A DNA stretch of 64,000 nt from Paracoccaceae bacterium Fryx2 (GCA_032334235.1 JAVSGI010000008.1:62001-126000); one strand, 5' to 3'. Counted from the first letter of the stretch, positions 37,824 through 46,587 are shown. Numbers and translations are program-made. The notes: a model not told the origin generated them from the letters alone.

Positions 37824-39142
37824 GCATTAGCCTCCCCGACCGAAGGGAAAAGCTGCTGCATCAGGCCCTTCTTGTGGGTCTTGAGCGTATAGAGCTTGCC
37901 GGTCTCGGCGGCGATGAGGTCGTCGAGTGAGGTGAGGCAGTCGGCGATGCGTTCCTGTTCGTCAAACTCTGGCGGAAGCGGAATAGAAAACATTCTTATT
38001 TGTGCGAAGTTTAGCCCCTGACGATTTCCCCCCGCTTGGAAGCTGTCAATCTGTTTTTGACCCTCTGGAGAGATCAAGTATTGGTTCAGGTAAAAGAGGT
38101 TCAGCTCCATTTTCTTTGTACGAATTATGCAAACATGCTGATTTACATTTCCGCCGACAATACGGGCATCTGCTACCGCACTTCTCCCGATAGATGCCCC
38201 CGTTATGTTAAGCAGTACATCGCCGAGCCTAATTTCGGTAGAGGGGAACGAACTATGGGTTTCCTCGTCAAGAAATACGACATCATCCAATAGCAGCTTT
38301 CCCCATCCAACGTTTTGGCTACGCACGAATGGCCTTCCCAATGACTTGTAGTTTCGGTCACCGCCGTTTGGAGTTATTCCGCTGCCCACTTTGACTGTTT
38401 TTGAGCCGAGTTCGCTCGCCGCCCACTCCTCCGCATCCTGAAACTCAGGGAAGCGAAGGCGGGGTTGGGTTTCGCCTTCTTGGGGAAAAAGCCACCGCAT
38501 CAGGCCCTTCTTGTAGGCCCTAAGCGCCTCCATCTTCCGCCCATGCGCCTCGATCAGCGCGTCCGCAGAGGCTAAGCAGTCGGCGATCTTTTGTTGTTCG
38601 GCTTCGTCTGGCCGCCACGCACTGGTCGAAAGGAACTGTGTAACTGAAATATTGAACCGGCCTGCTCTTGCACCCTCGTTCACCAGCCCGCCAAGCGCCG
38701 GCTCATGGCTTCCCGACTCGAAATACCATTCCCAGAAAATTGGGTTCTCACTCGGCTGGAAGCGGAAGCATTTATATATGGGCGAGACGATCCCAGCCGG
38801 ATAGTTGGAAAGTCGTTTGATCGTGCCAAAGCTGGACGCCTTGGTCGTCCGATCGTTGTAGACAAAATCGTCTTTACGAATCTTCAGGTAACGATCGGTG
38901 CTGTCGCCAGCGATCTTCTTACCAAAGTAGTCACTTTGCAGTATGAGGCCATGCTCCCCCGAAAGGCTCAGAACATGGTCCTTATCTCCGGTCGTCGCCC
39001 GTTCTTTTACTGGCCGAGCAATCTTTTGAAGGAGGGTTTCTTTCCATCCTTCAGTGTTGAGAAACTCGGGAAAGCGAAGTTTAGGCGTTGCTATCCCAGT
39101 GCCGCCATCTTCATGTGTCACGGGCTTTGATTTACTGGTCAT
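37820..39142 (-). CDS. hsdS: Type I specificity subunit HsdS
   Basis: A 440-residue HsdS with two target recognition domains, about residues 20-190 and 225-400, each followed by a conserved helical spacer (EQQKIADCLASADALIEAHGRKMEALRAYKKGLMRWLFP pattern and its repeat near the C-terminus). The two TRDs differ, so the recognition site is bipartite and asymmetric. ATG 39142 overlaps the hsdR stop. The frame extends upstream to 39166. Its 3' end overlaps the prrC start (ATGA). Confidence 0.92.
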   Translation of the reverse strand: MTSKSKPVTHEDGGTGIATPKLRFPEFLNTEGWKETLLQKIARPVKERATTGDKDHVLSLSGEHGLILQSDYFGKKIAGDSTDRYLKIRKDDFVYNDRTTKASSFGTIKRLSNYPAGIVSPIYKCFRFQPSENPIFWEWYFESGSHEPALGGLVNEGARAGRFNISVTQFLSTSAWRPDEAEQQKIADCLASADALIEAHGRKMEALRAYKKGLMRWLFPQEGETQPRLRFPEFQDAEEWAASELGSKTVKVGSGITPNGGDRNYKSLGRPFVRSQNVGWGKLLLDDVVFLDEETHSSFPSTEIRLGDVLLNITGASIGRSAVADARIVGGNVNQHVCIIRTKKMELNLFYLNQYLISPEGQKQIDSFQAGGNRQGLNFAQIRMFSIPLPPEFDEQERIADCLTSLDDLIAAETGKLYTLKTHKKGLMQQLFPSVGEANA

Positions 39143-42100
39143 AAGCGCTAAGCCCCGAAATCTCACGGCCGCCAGCCCGCTTCAGCAGCAGCGGCATCAG
39201 GTCGGCCATTAGGTCCAGTTCCTTCACCCGCCGCGCCTTCCAGTTGAGGCCGAGTGGTTCCATCAGGTCGGTCAGCGCCTCGCCATCGAAGATCATGCGT
39301 TGCAGGATGGTGTCGACAAAGCCTTGCAGCGCCTCGGTGGCAAGCCCGTGCGCGCCCGCAATGCCCGCCAGTTCCGCCGCGTTCTTCTCCGCCTTGAAGC
39401 GGCTGTAACCGTCGCGGATGGCCTTTTCGCTCAGGCCCTCACCCGCCTTGAGGGTGTTGATGTAGGCCGCGATATCCTCACGCTGGTCTATGAACTTGGC
39501 ATCGGACTGTATCAGGCCGATTAGCTCCTCACGGCTCATCTTCTGCTTGCCGGGTGTTGCATCAGAATAGCGGGCGATCAGGCCCATGATGTAGTCATAG
39601 TCAATGACAGCCGAGGCAAAGAGGACGAATTCAAAGTCCAGCTGGTCGGCGTCCTCGCTGGGCTTGTCCGCGCCCTTGCCTTGCTGAGCCCGAAGGCGCT
39701 GGGCCGTTTCCAGATAGGCACCACGAAAGCCCAGAAGATTATCGCGCGGCAGGACCTGTTCGATCGTTGCGGCGTTTTCCGGGGTCAGGTCTGTATACTG
39801 GTCAAGCTGGGTCTTGAGACGCTGGACCTCTTTGAAATGCTCGATGAACGCCGCGCGGGCCGCGTCGCCCTTCAGGTTGGGCACGGCTTCGGGGGCGCAA
39901 TCGAGGCCCTGCGACTTCATAAAAGTGTCGAGCTTTTGCACCGCACTTTCCAGTTTCTGGATGACCACTGGGGCCTTGTCCACCAGCCAGATTTCACGGG
40001 CCTTCTCAGCAGCGGCCTCGCCCGAGAAGAGGGCGATGGCTGCATCGACGGCCGCCTGCTGTTGCCGGAAGTCGAGGATGTTGCCATAGGGCTTGGTGGC
40101 GTTCAGCACGCGGTTGGTTCGCGAAAAGGCCTGGATCAGGCCGTGATGCTTCAGGTTCTTGTCCACGTAGAGGGTGTTCAGGAACTTGGAGTCAAAGCCG
40201 GTCAGCAGCATGTCGACGACAATCGTGATGTCGATTTTTTGGTGCGGCTGGTTCGGGTAAGCCTTGCGCAGGTCGGCATCCGGCCATTGCTGGTCCTTGA
40301 TGCGCTTCTGGACGTCCTGATAATACAGATCGAACTCGCCGATCTTGTGGTTGGTGCCGTAGTGGGCATTGTAGTCGGCGAGGATGGCCTTCAGGGCCTC
40401 CTTCTTCTTTTCCGGCTCGACGGCGTTGTCTTCCTTCTCCTGCGGCAGGTCTTCTTGGATCTGCTTAACGTCCGCATTGCCCTCAGCAGGCGGAGAGAAC
40501 ACACAGGCGATGTTCAGCGGCTTGAAGCCGGGATCGGCGAGCAGCTTTTCGGCCTGCATGGTCTTGAACAGCCCATGATACTCGATGGCCTCATTGATCG
40601 ACGATGTTGCGAGCAGGGCGTTGAACCGACGCTGGCCGGTGGCTTGGTCATGCTTGGAGAGGATCGCCTCGATGACCGCCCGCTTGGCCAGCGGTTCGCC
40701 CGGCTTCGGCAGGGTTTTGCCCTGCGGCTTGAAGTAGTCGACATGGAACCGAAGGACGTTGCCGTCCTCGATCGCATGGGTGATCGTGTAGGTGTGAAGG
40801 CGCTGCTGGAAGAGGTCTTCCGTTGTCTTCATGCTGGCCTGAGTGTCTTCGATCTTCTGCTGAGCGGCGTTCTGATCGAAGATCGGCGTTCCGGTGAAAC
40901 CGAACAGCTGGGCACGCGGGAAGAACTCCTTGATTGCCTTGTGGTTTTCGCCGAATTGCGACCGGTGGCATTCGTCGAAGATAAAGGCGATGCGCTTGTC
41001 GCGCAGGGGCTCCAGCTGTTCCTTGAAGCTTTTCTTGCCGTCCTTCTTCTGCTGTTTGTTGCGCTTGCTGTTTTCGTCCAGGGCGAGACCCAGCTTCTGG
41101 ATCGTGCAGACGATGACCTTGTCGGCATGGTCGTCCGAGACCAGGCGGCGGACAAGGGCGGCGGTGTTGGTGTTCTCTTCGACACAACCTTCTTGGAACC
41201 TGTTAAACTCCTCACGCGTCTGCCGATCCAGATCCTTGCGGTCCACCACGAACAGGCACTTTTCGACGTCGTCGTTGTCCTTCAGTAGCGTTGAAGCTTT
41301 GAAGGAAGTCAGCGTCTTGCCGCTGCCTGTGGTGTGCCAGATATAGCCGTTGCCACAATCCTGCGCGATGGAGTCGACAATCGCTTTCACCGCGTAGACC
41401 TGATAAGGCCGCATCATCAGCAGCTTCTGCTCACCTGCAACCAGAACCATGTATCTGCTGATCGTCTGGCCGAGGGTGCATTTGACGAGGAACGTATCGG
41501 CGAAACTGTCGAGATGGACAATTTTCTTGTTGTCGACATCCGCGAACTCATAGACCGGCAGAAAGCGCTCATCGGCATTGAAGGCGAAATGGCGTGTATT
41601 GTTGTTCGCGAAGTAGAACGTCCGATCGCGGTTGCTGACGATAAAGAGCTGAAGAAAGCACAGGATGGTTTTGGTATAACCGTTCCCGGGGTCGTTCTTG
41701 TATTCGACGATCTGCTCCATCGCACGACGCGGGTTTATGCCAAGGGTTTTCAGTTCGATCTGAACAACCGGCACCCCGTTGACTAGGAGAATGACGTCAT
41801 AGCGATGATGGCTGTTGTCTGTGTTGATACGAAGCTGGTTGACCACCTCAAAGGAATTCTTGCACCAGTCCCTGATGTTGACGAGGGTGTAGTTCAGCGG
41901 CGTGCCATCATCGCGGGTGAAATTGTTCCGCTCGCGAAGCGTTCGCGCTGCTGTAAAAACGTCCGGCGTGACGATTTCATCAAGCAGCCGCTGAAATTCG
42001 CCATCGGTGAGAGTGACGCGATTCAGTTGTTCGAACTTCCGCCTGAAGTTCTCTTCCAGTTTAGCTCGATCGCGAATATCAGGGCGGTATTCATATTTGA

Positions 42101-42173
42101 GATCGCGCAATTTGGCGACAAAATCTTCTTCAAGATCGCGCTCTGCTTTGCTCATTGTCATTACAGAAGTCAT
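39132..42173 (-). CDS. hsdR: Type I restriction endonuclease subunit HsdR
   Basis: A 1013-residue HsdR. The N-terminal PD-(D/E)xK nuclease has Asp126 and Glu140-x-Lys142 (YDVILL; QIELK). The SF2 translocase follows: Walker A TTGSGKT (281-287), FDECHRSQ, and FGFTGTPIF, then a C-terminal helical region that binds the methylase core. The gene is intact. Because HsdR cuts only as part of HsdR-M-S, the broken hsdM should leave it inert. It is the first gene of the hsdR-hsdS-prrC-hsdM operon. Confidence 0.94.
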   Translation of the reverse strand: MTSVMTMSKAERDLEEDFVAKLRDLKYEYRPDIRDRAKLEENFRRKFEQLNRVTLTDGEFQRLLDEIVTPDVFTAARTLRERNNFTRDDGTPLNYTLVNIRDWCKNSFEVVNQLRINTDNSHHRYDVILLVNGVPVVQIELKTLGINPRRAMEQIVEYKNDPGNGYTKTILCFLQLFIVSNRDRTFYFANNNTRHFAFNADERFLPVYEFADVDNKKIVHLDSFADTFLVKCTLGQTISRYMVLVAGEQKLLMMRPYQVYAVKAIVDSIAQDCGNGYIWHTTGSGKTLTSFKASTLLKDNDDVEKCLFVVDRKDLDRQTREEFNRFQEGCVEENTNTAALVRRLVSDDHADKVIVCTIQKLGLALDENSKRNKQQKKDGKKSFKEQLEPLRDKRIAFIFDECHRSQFGENHKAIKEFFPRAQLFGFTGTPIFDQNAAQQKIEDTQASMKTTEDLFQQRLHTYTITHAIEDGNVLRFHVDYFKPQGKTLPKPGEPLAKRAVIEAILSKHDQATGQRRFNALLATSSINEAIEYHGLFKTMQAEKLLADPGFKPLNIACVFSPPAEGNADVKQIQEDLPQEKEDNAVEPEKKKEALKAILADYNAHYGTNHKIGEFDLYYQDVQKRIKDQQWPDADLRKAYPNQPHQKIDITIVVDMLLTGFDSKFLNTLYVDKNLKHHGLIQAFSRTNRVLNATKPYGNILDFRQQQAAVDAAIALFSGEAAAEKAREIWLVDKAPVVIQKLESAVQKLDTFMKSQGLDCAPEAVPNLKGDAARAAFIEHFKEVQRLKTQLDQYTDLTPENAATIEQVLPRDNLLGFRGAYLETAQRLRAQQGKGADKPSEDADQLDFEFVLFASAVIDYDYIMGLIARYSDATPGKQKMSREELIGLIQSDAKFIDQREDIAAYINTLKAGEGLSEKAIRDGYSRFKAEKNAAELAGIAGAHGLATEALQGFVDTILQRMIFDGEALTDLMEPLGLNWKARRVKELDLMADLMPLLLKRAGGREISGLSAYDQ

Positions 42174-42291
42174 CGCGTGAACGGTCCCATCGAACAGATC
42201 AGCTTGATTGTGCTCAGATCGAAACCTTTACCAAACCGATACTCTGCGCCCTTGGGGCATTGGATTGCCACAGCGCCAATTGCTTGCTTTA

Positions 42292-42489
42292 TCACTCGTC
42301 CGCCCCGTCAGTGTTATTGGGGCCGTTTTTTCGACCCGCTTCAATACCCTTCAAACGATCGTACTCTTCGATCGCCATTACCACAACGACCGGTCGGCCG
42401 TGCTTTGCAACGGCGACCGGCCCAGCCCGGGCCAAATCGATCAGGCGTCCGAAGCTGTATTTGGCGTCTTTCGCACTTAGGGTCTGCAT
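42292..42489 (-). CDS. Phd/YefM-family antitoxin (orphan)
   Basis: A 65-residue protein with the Phd/YefM N-terminal DNA-binding fold (MQTLSAKDAKYSFGRLIDLA; KHGRPVVVVMAIEEYDRLK). GGGGAG precedes the ATG, and a short palindrome-like TGGCCAAAATGGCCA lies upstream as a possible operator. No partner toxin gene is found on either side: hsdR begins 118 bp downstream. Confidence 0.8.
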   Translation of the reverse strand: MQTLSAKDAKYSFGRLIDLARAGPVAVAKHGRPVVVVMAIEEYDRLKGIEAGRKNGPNNTDGADE

Positions 42490-42613
42490 GTGGCTCCCCG
42501 CCCCTTGCCTTGAACTCTTTTGGCCATTTTGGCCGAACTTGGCAACATCTGCCGCCAACAAAAGCATCGCATCCTTGGCTTCAGAGGCGAACAGGTTGCT
42601 TAAAGGCAAAGGA

Positions 42614-42856
42614 TTACTCAGGTCTGCGCACTGCCCGGCTTGGTTCTCGCTGAACGGGAGATAGTTCGACGCCGCCGATAGCAGCAAATCGCTCGTGGAT
42701 CGACTGCCCGAGGTTATGCGGCGCGCTGGGCGGGCTGACTGCATGGCGCAGGATTTCCCGCATCTCCGCTTCCATGGACCGGCCGTTCTCCGCTGCCCGC
42801 ACACGCAGGCGGCGTTTCAGATCATCATCCAGATTGCGAATCGTGATGCTTGCCAT
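42614..42856 (-). CDS. FitA/VapB-like ribbon-helix-helix antitoxin (orphan)
   Basis: An 80-residue Arc-type protein: SITIRNLDDDLKRRLRVRAA, then GRSMEAEMREILRHAV, as in FitA antitoxins. FitA-like genes are normally followed by a PIN-domain FitB/VapC toxin, but here the C-terminus drifts and no PIN frame follows, only about 125 bp and then the Phd-like gene. A remnant of a toxin-antitoxin locus is likely. Confidence 0.78.
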   Translation of the reverse strand: MASITIRNLDDDLKRRLRVRAAENGRSMEAEMREILRHAVSPPSAPHNLGQSIHERFAAIGGVELSPVQREPSRAVRRPE

Positions 42857-42902
42857 GATGCCCTCCATTCCACACCAAAGGTGAGGCGGGCATGGCCCTC
42901 AA

Positions 42903-44201
42903 TCAAGCGACGTTTGACCGGGTGCTGCCCGTTTCGCTCTCCCCCACCACCCGCAGCCGCGGCTTCAGCATCTCTCCCACTGCGTTCACCCCAGCCCGCA
43001 GCGGCGAGTCGATCAGGTGTGCGTAGCGCTGGGTGGTGCCGATCTGGGTGTGGCCGAGCAGCCGCCCGATCATTTCCAGCGACGCGCCGCCCGATACCAG
43101 CAGCGAGGCGAAGGTGTGGCGCAGATCATGGATGCGCACGTCCGGGATTTCGGCCTGCACGCGCATCCGTTCCCAGAACCGCTTGAGATCGACCACCGGC
43201 TGGCCGGGCACATCGCCGGGGAACAGGAAGCGGCAACCCTTGGGCACGGCATCCCCACGCAGGCGGATCAGGGCGACGGTCTCGTGCGAGATAGGGACAC
43301 GGTGGACGCGGCGCTGTTTGGTATAGGCGGCTTGTTTAGTCCAGATTGCGAGGTCGAGGTTGAACTGGTCGAAGGTCGCTGTGCGGGCCTCGCCGCAACG
43401 CGCGCCGGTGAGCATGCAGAGACGGATGATCCCGGCGGCTCGCTGGTCGGTGTCGGCGCACAGGGCGTCGGCGAGGCGCTGGATTTCGTCAAAGGAGAGG
43501 AACCGCTCGCGGGCCGTTTCTGGCCGCTTGCGGAAACTGGTAGCGGGATTGTCGGTCCGCATTTTCCACATGACGGCCAGACTGAACATCTTACGCAGCA
43601 CCTCTCCCACCCGATTTGCGCGCACGGGCGTCGGCTTGAAGGTCTTCGGCGGAGATTTTGGTTTAGCCTGCTTTGATTTGAACGCACGGGGCACTGCGAT
43701 CGGCTTGACCGGTTTCTTCCAGACCCGCGGCCGCCCTGCCGCAACCTTGATCAGCAGCCTGTCGACATCGGTCGGCGTGATGTCGGTCACTTTGCGTGAT
43801 CGCCAGTCGGGCAAGACCAGCGTCTTGAGCATGCTGGCCTGATCCTTGCTGCTTGAGGCCGACAGTTTCGGCAGGTGTTCGTCGATGTACCGATCGACCA
43901 GTTCATCAACGGTGGGCGCGTGACGGGCATTGGTCCGCGTGTCCATCGGGTCTTCGCCACGATCGATGTCGCGCTTCAGGCGTTTGGCTTCCTCCCGGGC
44001 GGCAGTCACCGACCAGCTGGGCCATGTGCCGATCGTCATGCGCCGCTGCCGCCCCGCGGCGCGGTAGATCAGGATGAACCCCTTGCGGCCCGACAGGAAC
44101 ACGCAAAGGCCGAAGCCAGCGCAATCCTCGTCGAACACCACGTACTTGCGCGTGCCGATTTCGGCAGCCTTTACAACTCGTTCCGTCAAATGTGTGGCCA
44201 T
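42903..44201 (-). CDS. Tyrosine recombinase / phage integrase
   Basis: A 432-residue integrase with an N-terminal arm-binding DUF4102-type domain (residues 1-90), a SAM-like core-binding domain (about 95-230, carrying an unusual Lys/Pro-rich insert at 160-192) and the catalytic domain with Arg268 (TGARCGEA), His358-x-x-Arg361 (HDLRHTFAS), His384 and nucleophile Tyr393 (GHTQIGTTQRYAH). ATG 44201 gives the usual arm-domain start; the frame is open to 44309. A 56-bp inverted-repeat element lies just upstream. It probably belongs to the prophage whose att core is at 26892-26939, from which the restriction locus now separates it. Confidence 0.93.
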   Translation of the reverse strand: MATHLTERVVKAAEIGTRKYVVFDEDCAGFGLCVFLSGRKGFILIYRAAGRQRRMTIGTWPSWSVTAAREEAKRLKRDIDRGEDPMDTRTNARHAPTVDELVDRYIDEHLPKLSASSSKDQASMLKTLVLPDWRSRKVTDITPTDVDRLLIKVAAGRPRVWKKPVKPIAVPRAFKSKQAKPKSPPKTFKPTPVRANRVGEVLRKMFSLAVMWKMRTDNPATSFRKRPETARERFLSFDEIQRLADALCADTDQRAAGIIRLCMLTGARCGEARTATFDQFNLDLAIWTKQAAYTKQRRVHRVPISHETVALIRLRGDAVPKGCRFLFPGDVPGQPVVDLKRFWERMRVQAEIPDVRIHDLRHTFASLLVSGGASLEMIGRLLGHTQIGTTQRYAHLIDSPLRAGVNAVGEMLKPRLRVVGESETGSTRSNVA

Positions 44202-44264
44202 ATCAGTTCCCCTTTTCGCACCGACTGAGCGTAGAGAATCGGCAAAGAGCAACCTGCTCCAGAC

Positions 44265-44320
44265 AAGGCACCGGCAGAGAGGCGGAAACCGGCAGAAACA
44301 AACCGGCAATTCTGCCGGTC
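44265..44320. repeat. 56-bp inverted repeat, copy 1 (upstream of integrase)
   Basis: Matches 45130-45185 in inverted orientation with a single mismatch. Inside it are several TGCCGG / CCGGCA units (for example CCGGCAATTCTGCCGG), so it looks like a cluster of operator half-sites. Confidence 0.85.
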
Positions 44321-44340
44321 GTTTTCCGGCGTGGAAAGAA

Positions 44341-44940
44341 TCAGGTTTGGGCCGGGTTCAGTTCCTGCCAGATCGCCTTAATCCGGCGTCGGATTGTGCT
44401 CTCGTCAGGGGCTTCCCCGGCGTCGGAATTGGCGATGAACCATTCCTGCATCTCAATCACTAAGTCACGCTGCTGCAACGGAAATCCGCCAGTGTAGATG
44501 CGTTTGAACAGGGCCATGTGAAAGCCTTCCCAGTCGTATCGCCCGGGTGCACCCGGCCCTGCGTTGCGGGTCCGACCGATGCCGTGCGCATCTTCAAACC
44601 GATCGATTTCGCGGGCGGTGATCATGATGTCCGCCGCAGTCAGCCGCAAACCGCGTGCCGGTTTGGTGATCAGCTTCAACTCTTCAGTGCCAATCCGACG
44701 CGCCTGTTTCACGAAAATCTTCTTCGCCGCTTTACCGAACGGGCGGAACAACGGGCGCACATCCGAGGCCGAAACCACCAGCAGCCCCGCGGCCGGTTCG
44801 TCACCAAAAAGGATCGGCGAAAACCCCGCGACAAGGTCAAGTTCACCCGAAATTGCCCAATTCACAACCGCGGTCTGGGTGCACCCCCACCGACCTGCAA
44901 CATCAAGAATTGAATAGAAATACTGCGCCGGAAACGCCAT
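44341..44940 (-). CDS. Probable DNA-binding regulator next to the integrase
   Basis: A 199-residue protein not assigned to a named family. The N-terminus (FYSILDVAGRWGCTQTAVVNWA) resembles a winged helix or AlpA/MerR-like DNA-binding start, and the C-terminal half is helical and charged (STIRRRIKAIWQELN). It is bracketed by the two copies of the 56-bp inverted repeat, which makes it a candidate for the protein that binds them. Divergent from the excisionase-like gene at 45253. Confidence 0.6.
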   Translation of the reverse strand: MAFPAQYFYSILDVAGRWGCTQTAVVNWAISGELDLVAGFSPILFGDEPAAGLLVVSASDVRPLFRPFGKAAKKIFVKQARRIGTEELKLITKPARGLRLTAADIMITAREIDRFEDAHGIGRTRNAGPGAPGRYDWEGFHMALFKRIYTGGFPLQQRDLVIEMQEWFIANSDAGEAPDESTIRRRIKAIWQELNPAQT

Positions 44941-45252
44941 GCCTGCCTCCTGTTACGATCCCCAATATGACCAAGGCTTCGTGACGTACGAAACCTGCCC
45001 CCAACCTCTCGGCGGCGGTGACCATCTGGCGATTCTGGTTATGAACTGCTCTCCCTCAAGTTGTCAGAGTTCCACTTTTGTTCATACTAAATTCATGGGT
45101 CGGAGTTCTGAAAATCTGTGGATAACAGGACCGGCAGAATTGCCGGTTTGTTTCTGCCGGTTTCTGCCTCTCTGCCGGTGCCTTGCCCGTGCTTGTCTCG
45201 ACTCATTGATTTGAGCGCACCGATCGGGGGGCGCTGGACATGGAGAAAAGAC
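44941..45252. promoter_or_regulatory. Divergent regulatory region of the early module
   Basis: This 312-bp gap between the minus-strand regulator and the plus-strand excisionase-like gene holds the second copy of the 56-bp repeat (45130-45185) and A/T-rich promoter-like sequence around 45075-45120. No gene is seen. Confidence 0.55.
45130..45185. repeat. 56-bp inverted repeat, copy 2 (upstream of excisionase-like gene)
   Basis: One mismatch to the reverse complement of 44265-44320. Lies 67 bases before the excisionase-like start. Confidence 0.85.
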
Positions 45253-45522
45253 ATGAAAAAGATTGGCTTAACCGCTGTCGACGACGCGGTGCCAGAGGTT
45301 GATACCGGTCTTCTGACCGGCTGGCTGGACCGGGTCGACCTTGCCCGGGAACTGACTCTGTCGGTCGATACCTTGCAGCGCTGGGAGACCCGCCGCATGG
45401 GCCCGCCCTGCGTCCGGGTGGGCCGCAAGGTGATCTACCGGATGGAGGCGGTCCGCGACTGGCTGCGCGAGCAAGAGGCCCGCAAGGCGCTGACCGGCCG
45501 CGCTTTGGCCGCGCGGCGCTGA
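45253..45522 (+). CDS. Excisionase-like helix-turn-helix protein
   Basis: An 89-residue protein with a MerR/AlpA-like winged helix: DLARELTLSVDTLQRWETRR followed by GPPCVRVGRKVIYRMEAVRDWL, the pattern of phage excisionases and helix_turn_helix_17 regulators. ATG 45253 follows a GGAGAA box; the frame is open to 45118 through the repeat element. First gene of the rightward early operon. Confidence 0.78.
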   Translation: MKKIGLTAVDDAVPEVDTGLLTGWLDRVDLARELTLSVDTLQRWETRRMGPPCVRVGRKVIYRMEAVRDWLREQEARKALTGRALAARR

Positions 45523-45532
45523 GGGGGCAATC

Positions 45533-45730
45533 ATGGCACAAACCACCACCCCCACAAGCATCACCCCAATCACGGCCCTGATCGCCGAGGCCCAGCGCGA
45601 GTTGGACATGCGCAGGCAGGTCTACTGGGCCAGCGTCCGGGCGGGCCAGATGCGCCAGACCGATGCCGACAAGCGCATCGCCCTGATGCAGGCGATCGTC
45701 AAACGCCTGACCGTGACGGCCGCGCTATGA
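45533..45730 (+). CDS. Small hypothetical phage protein
   Basis: A 65-residue helical protein (LIAEAQRELDMRRQVYWASV; TDADKRIALMQAIVKRL) of unknown role. It starts 10 bases after the excisionase-like gene and overlaps the next start by four bases (ATGA), so it is a genuine member of the operon. Confidence 0.65.
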   Translation: MAQTTTPTSITPITALIAEAQRELDMRRQVYWASVRAGQMRQTDADKRIALMQAIVKRLTVTAAL

Positions 45731-46587
45731 GCGTTCAGGCCATCACATGGGCGCTGGATTATGCCGCGGGCAGCGTCACCGAAAAGGTGATCCTGCTGGT
45801 GCTGTCAAATTACGCCAACGAATACGGCATCAGCTGGCCCTCGCAAAAGACCCTCGCCGATCAGACCGCGCTGGGCGAGCGGACGGTGCGCCGGGTCCTG
45901 GCAGACATGGACGCCCGTGGCGTAATCCGGCGTATTCCGCGCCGCCGCGGCAACGGCAGCCGCCAGTCGGACATGATCCTGCTGACGGCGTTCGAAGGGC
46001 GCAAACCAGCCCCGCTGGGCATGCTCGACGACGATGAAGAGACCGATAATTCGGGCCCTTCCAAGCAACCGGCCAATGGCGACAAGCGGCCAGTTTGGCC
46101 GCCTGACAACCGGCCACTGTGGCCCCACCCCCCGGCCACAGTGGCCGCCCTTGATACTTCACTGATACTAAAAAGCGCTTCGCATCTAAGCGAACCAGAT
46201 CCTCGAATGGCTTGTCTTGCAGTTTCAGGTCCCGGTCTGGACAGGGACGCCGAGGCCAGCAGCATCACGGCTTTCGAGATTGCCCGCTGGATTGAGGCGG
46301 GCTGCGATCTGACGATCGACATCCTGCCGGTGATCGCCGCGAAAACCCGCGATGCGAGATCGGCCCCGATCCGGGGCTGGTCGTTCTTCACCCCCGCCAT
46401 TCTGGAAGCCAAAGCCCGCCGCGAAGCCCCCCTGCTTCAAACGAAGGAAATTGCTGATGAACACGCAAGCCCCCCACGAAAAGCCAAGCACAACAAATCC
46501 GCTGCCCGCGATAGCAGCAATGCCTGGAACGCCGCTGTTGAAAAAGCTGATCGGGCACGGGCCGCGCAGACCGACCCCGACACCTGA
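45727..46587 (+). CDS. Replication initiator-like HTH protein (O-like), 1
   Basis: A 286-residue protein with an N-terminal winged helix of the HTH_36 / phage replication O type (WPSQKTLADQTALGERTVRRVLADM). The middle encodes repeated motifs (KRPVWPP, NRPLWPH) because the DNA there carries three 14-bp palindromic iterons (46087-46146). The C-terminal half is helical and ends Lys/Ala-rich. The arrangement resembles lambda O, whose gene contains its own origin. Coupled to the preceding gene and overlapping the next by 131 bases in another frame. Confidence 0.72.
   Translation: MSVQAITWALDYAAGSVTEKVILLVLSNYANEYGISWPSQKTLADQTALGERTVRRVLADMDARGVIRRIPRRRGNGSRQSDMILLTAFEGRKPAPLGMLDDDEETDNSGPSKQPANGDKRPVWPPDNRPLWPHPPATVAALDTSLILKSASHLSEPDPRMACLAVSGPGLDRDAEASSITAFEIARWIEAGCDLTIDILPVIAAKTRDARSAPIRGWSFFTPAILEAKARREAPLLQTKEIADEHASPPRKAKHNKSAARDSSNAWNAAVEKADRARAAQTDPDT
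46087..46146. repeat. Palindromic iterons (candidate origin 1)
   Basis: Three 14-bp units CGGCCAGTTTGGCC, CGGCCACTGTGGCC and CGGCCACAGTGGCC start at 46087, 46111 and 46133 (spacing 24 and 22). A partial unit, CGGCCAATGGC, starts at 46070. The relatively A/T-rich stretch 46150-46175 follows. Confidence 0.7.

Noticed and set aside
39681-41288. 535-codon plus-strand frame opposite hsdR
   Set aside because: hsdR is unmistakable from its nuclease and helicase motifs; the opposite frame shows no domain.
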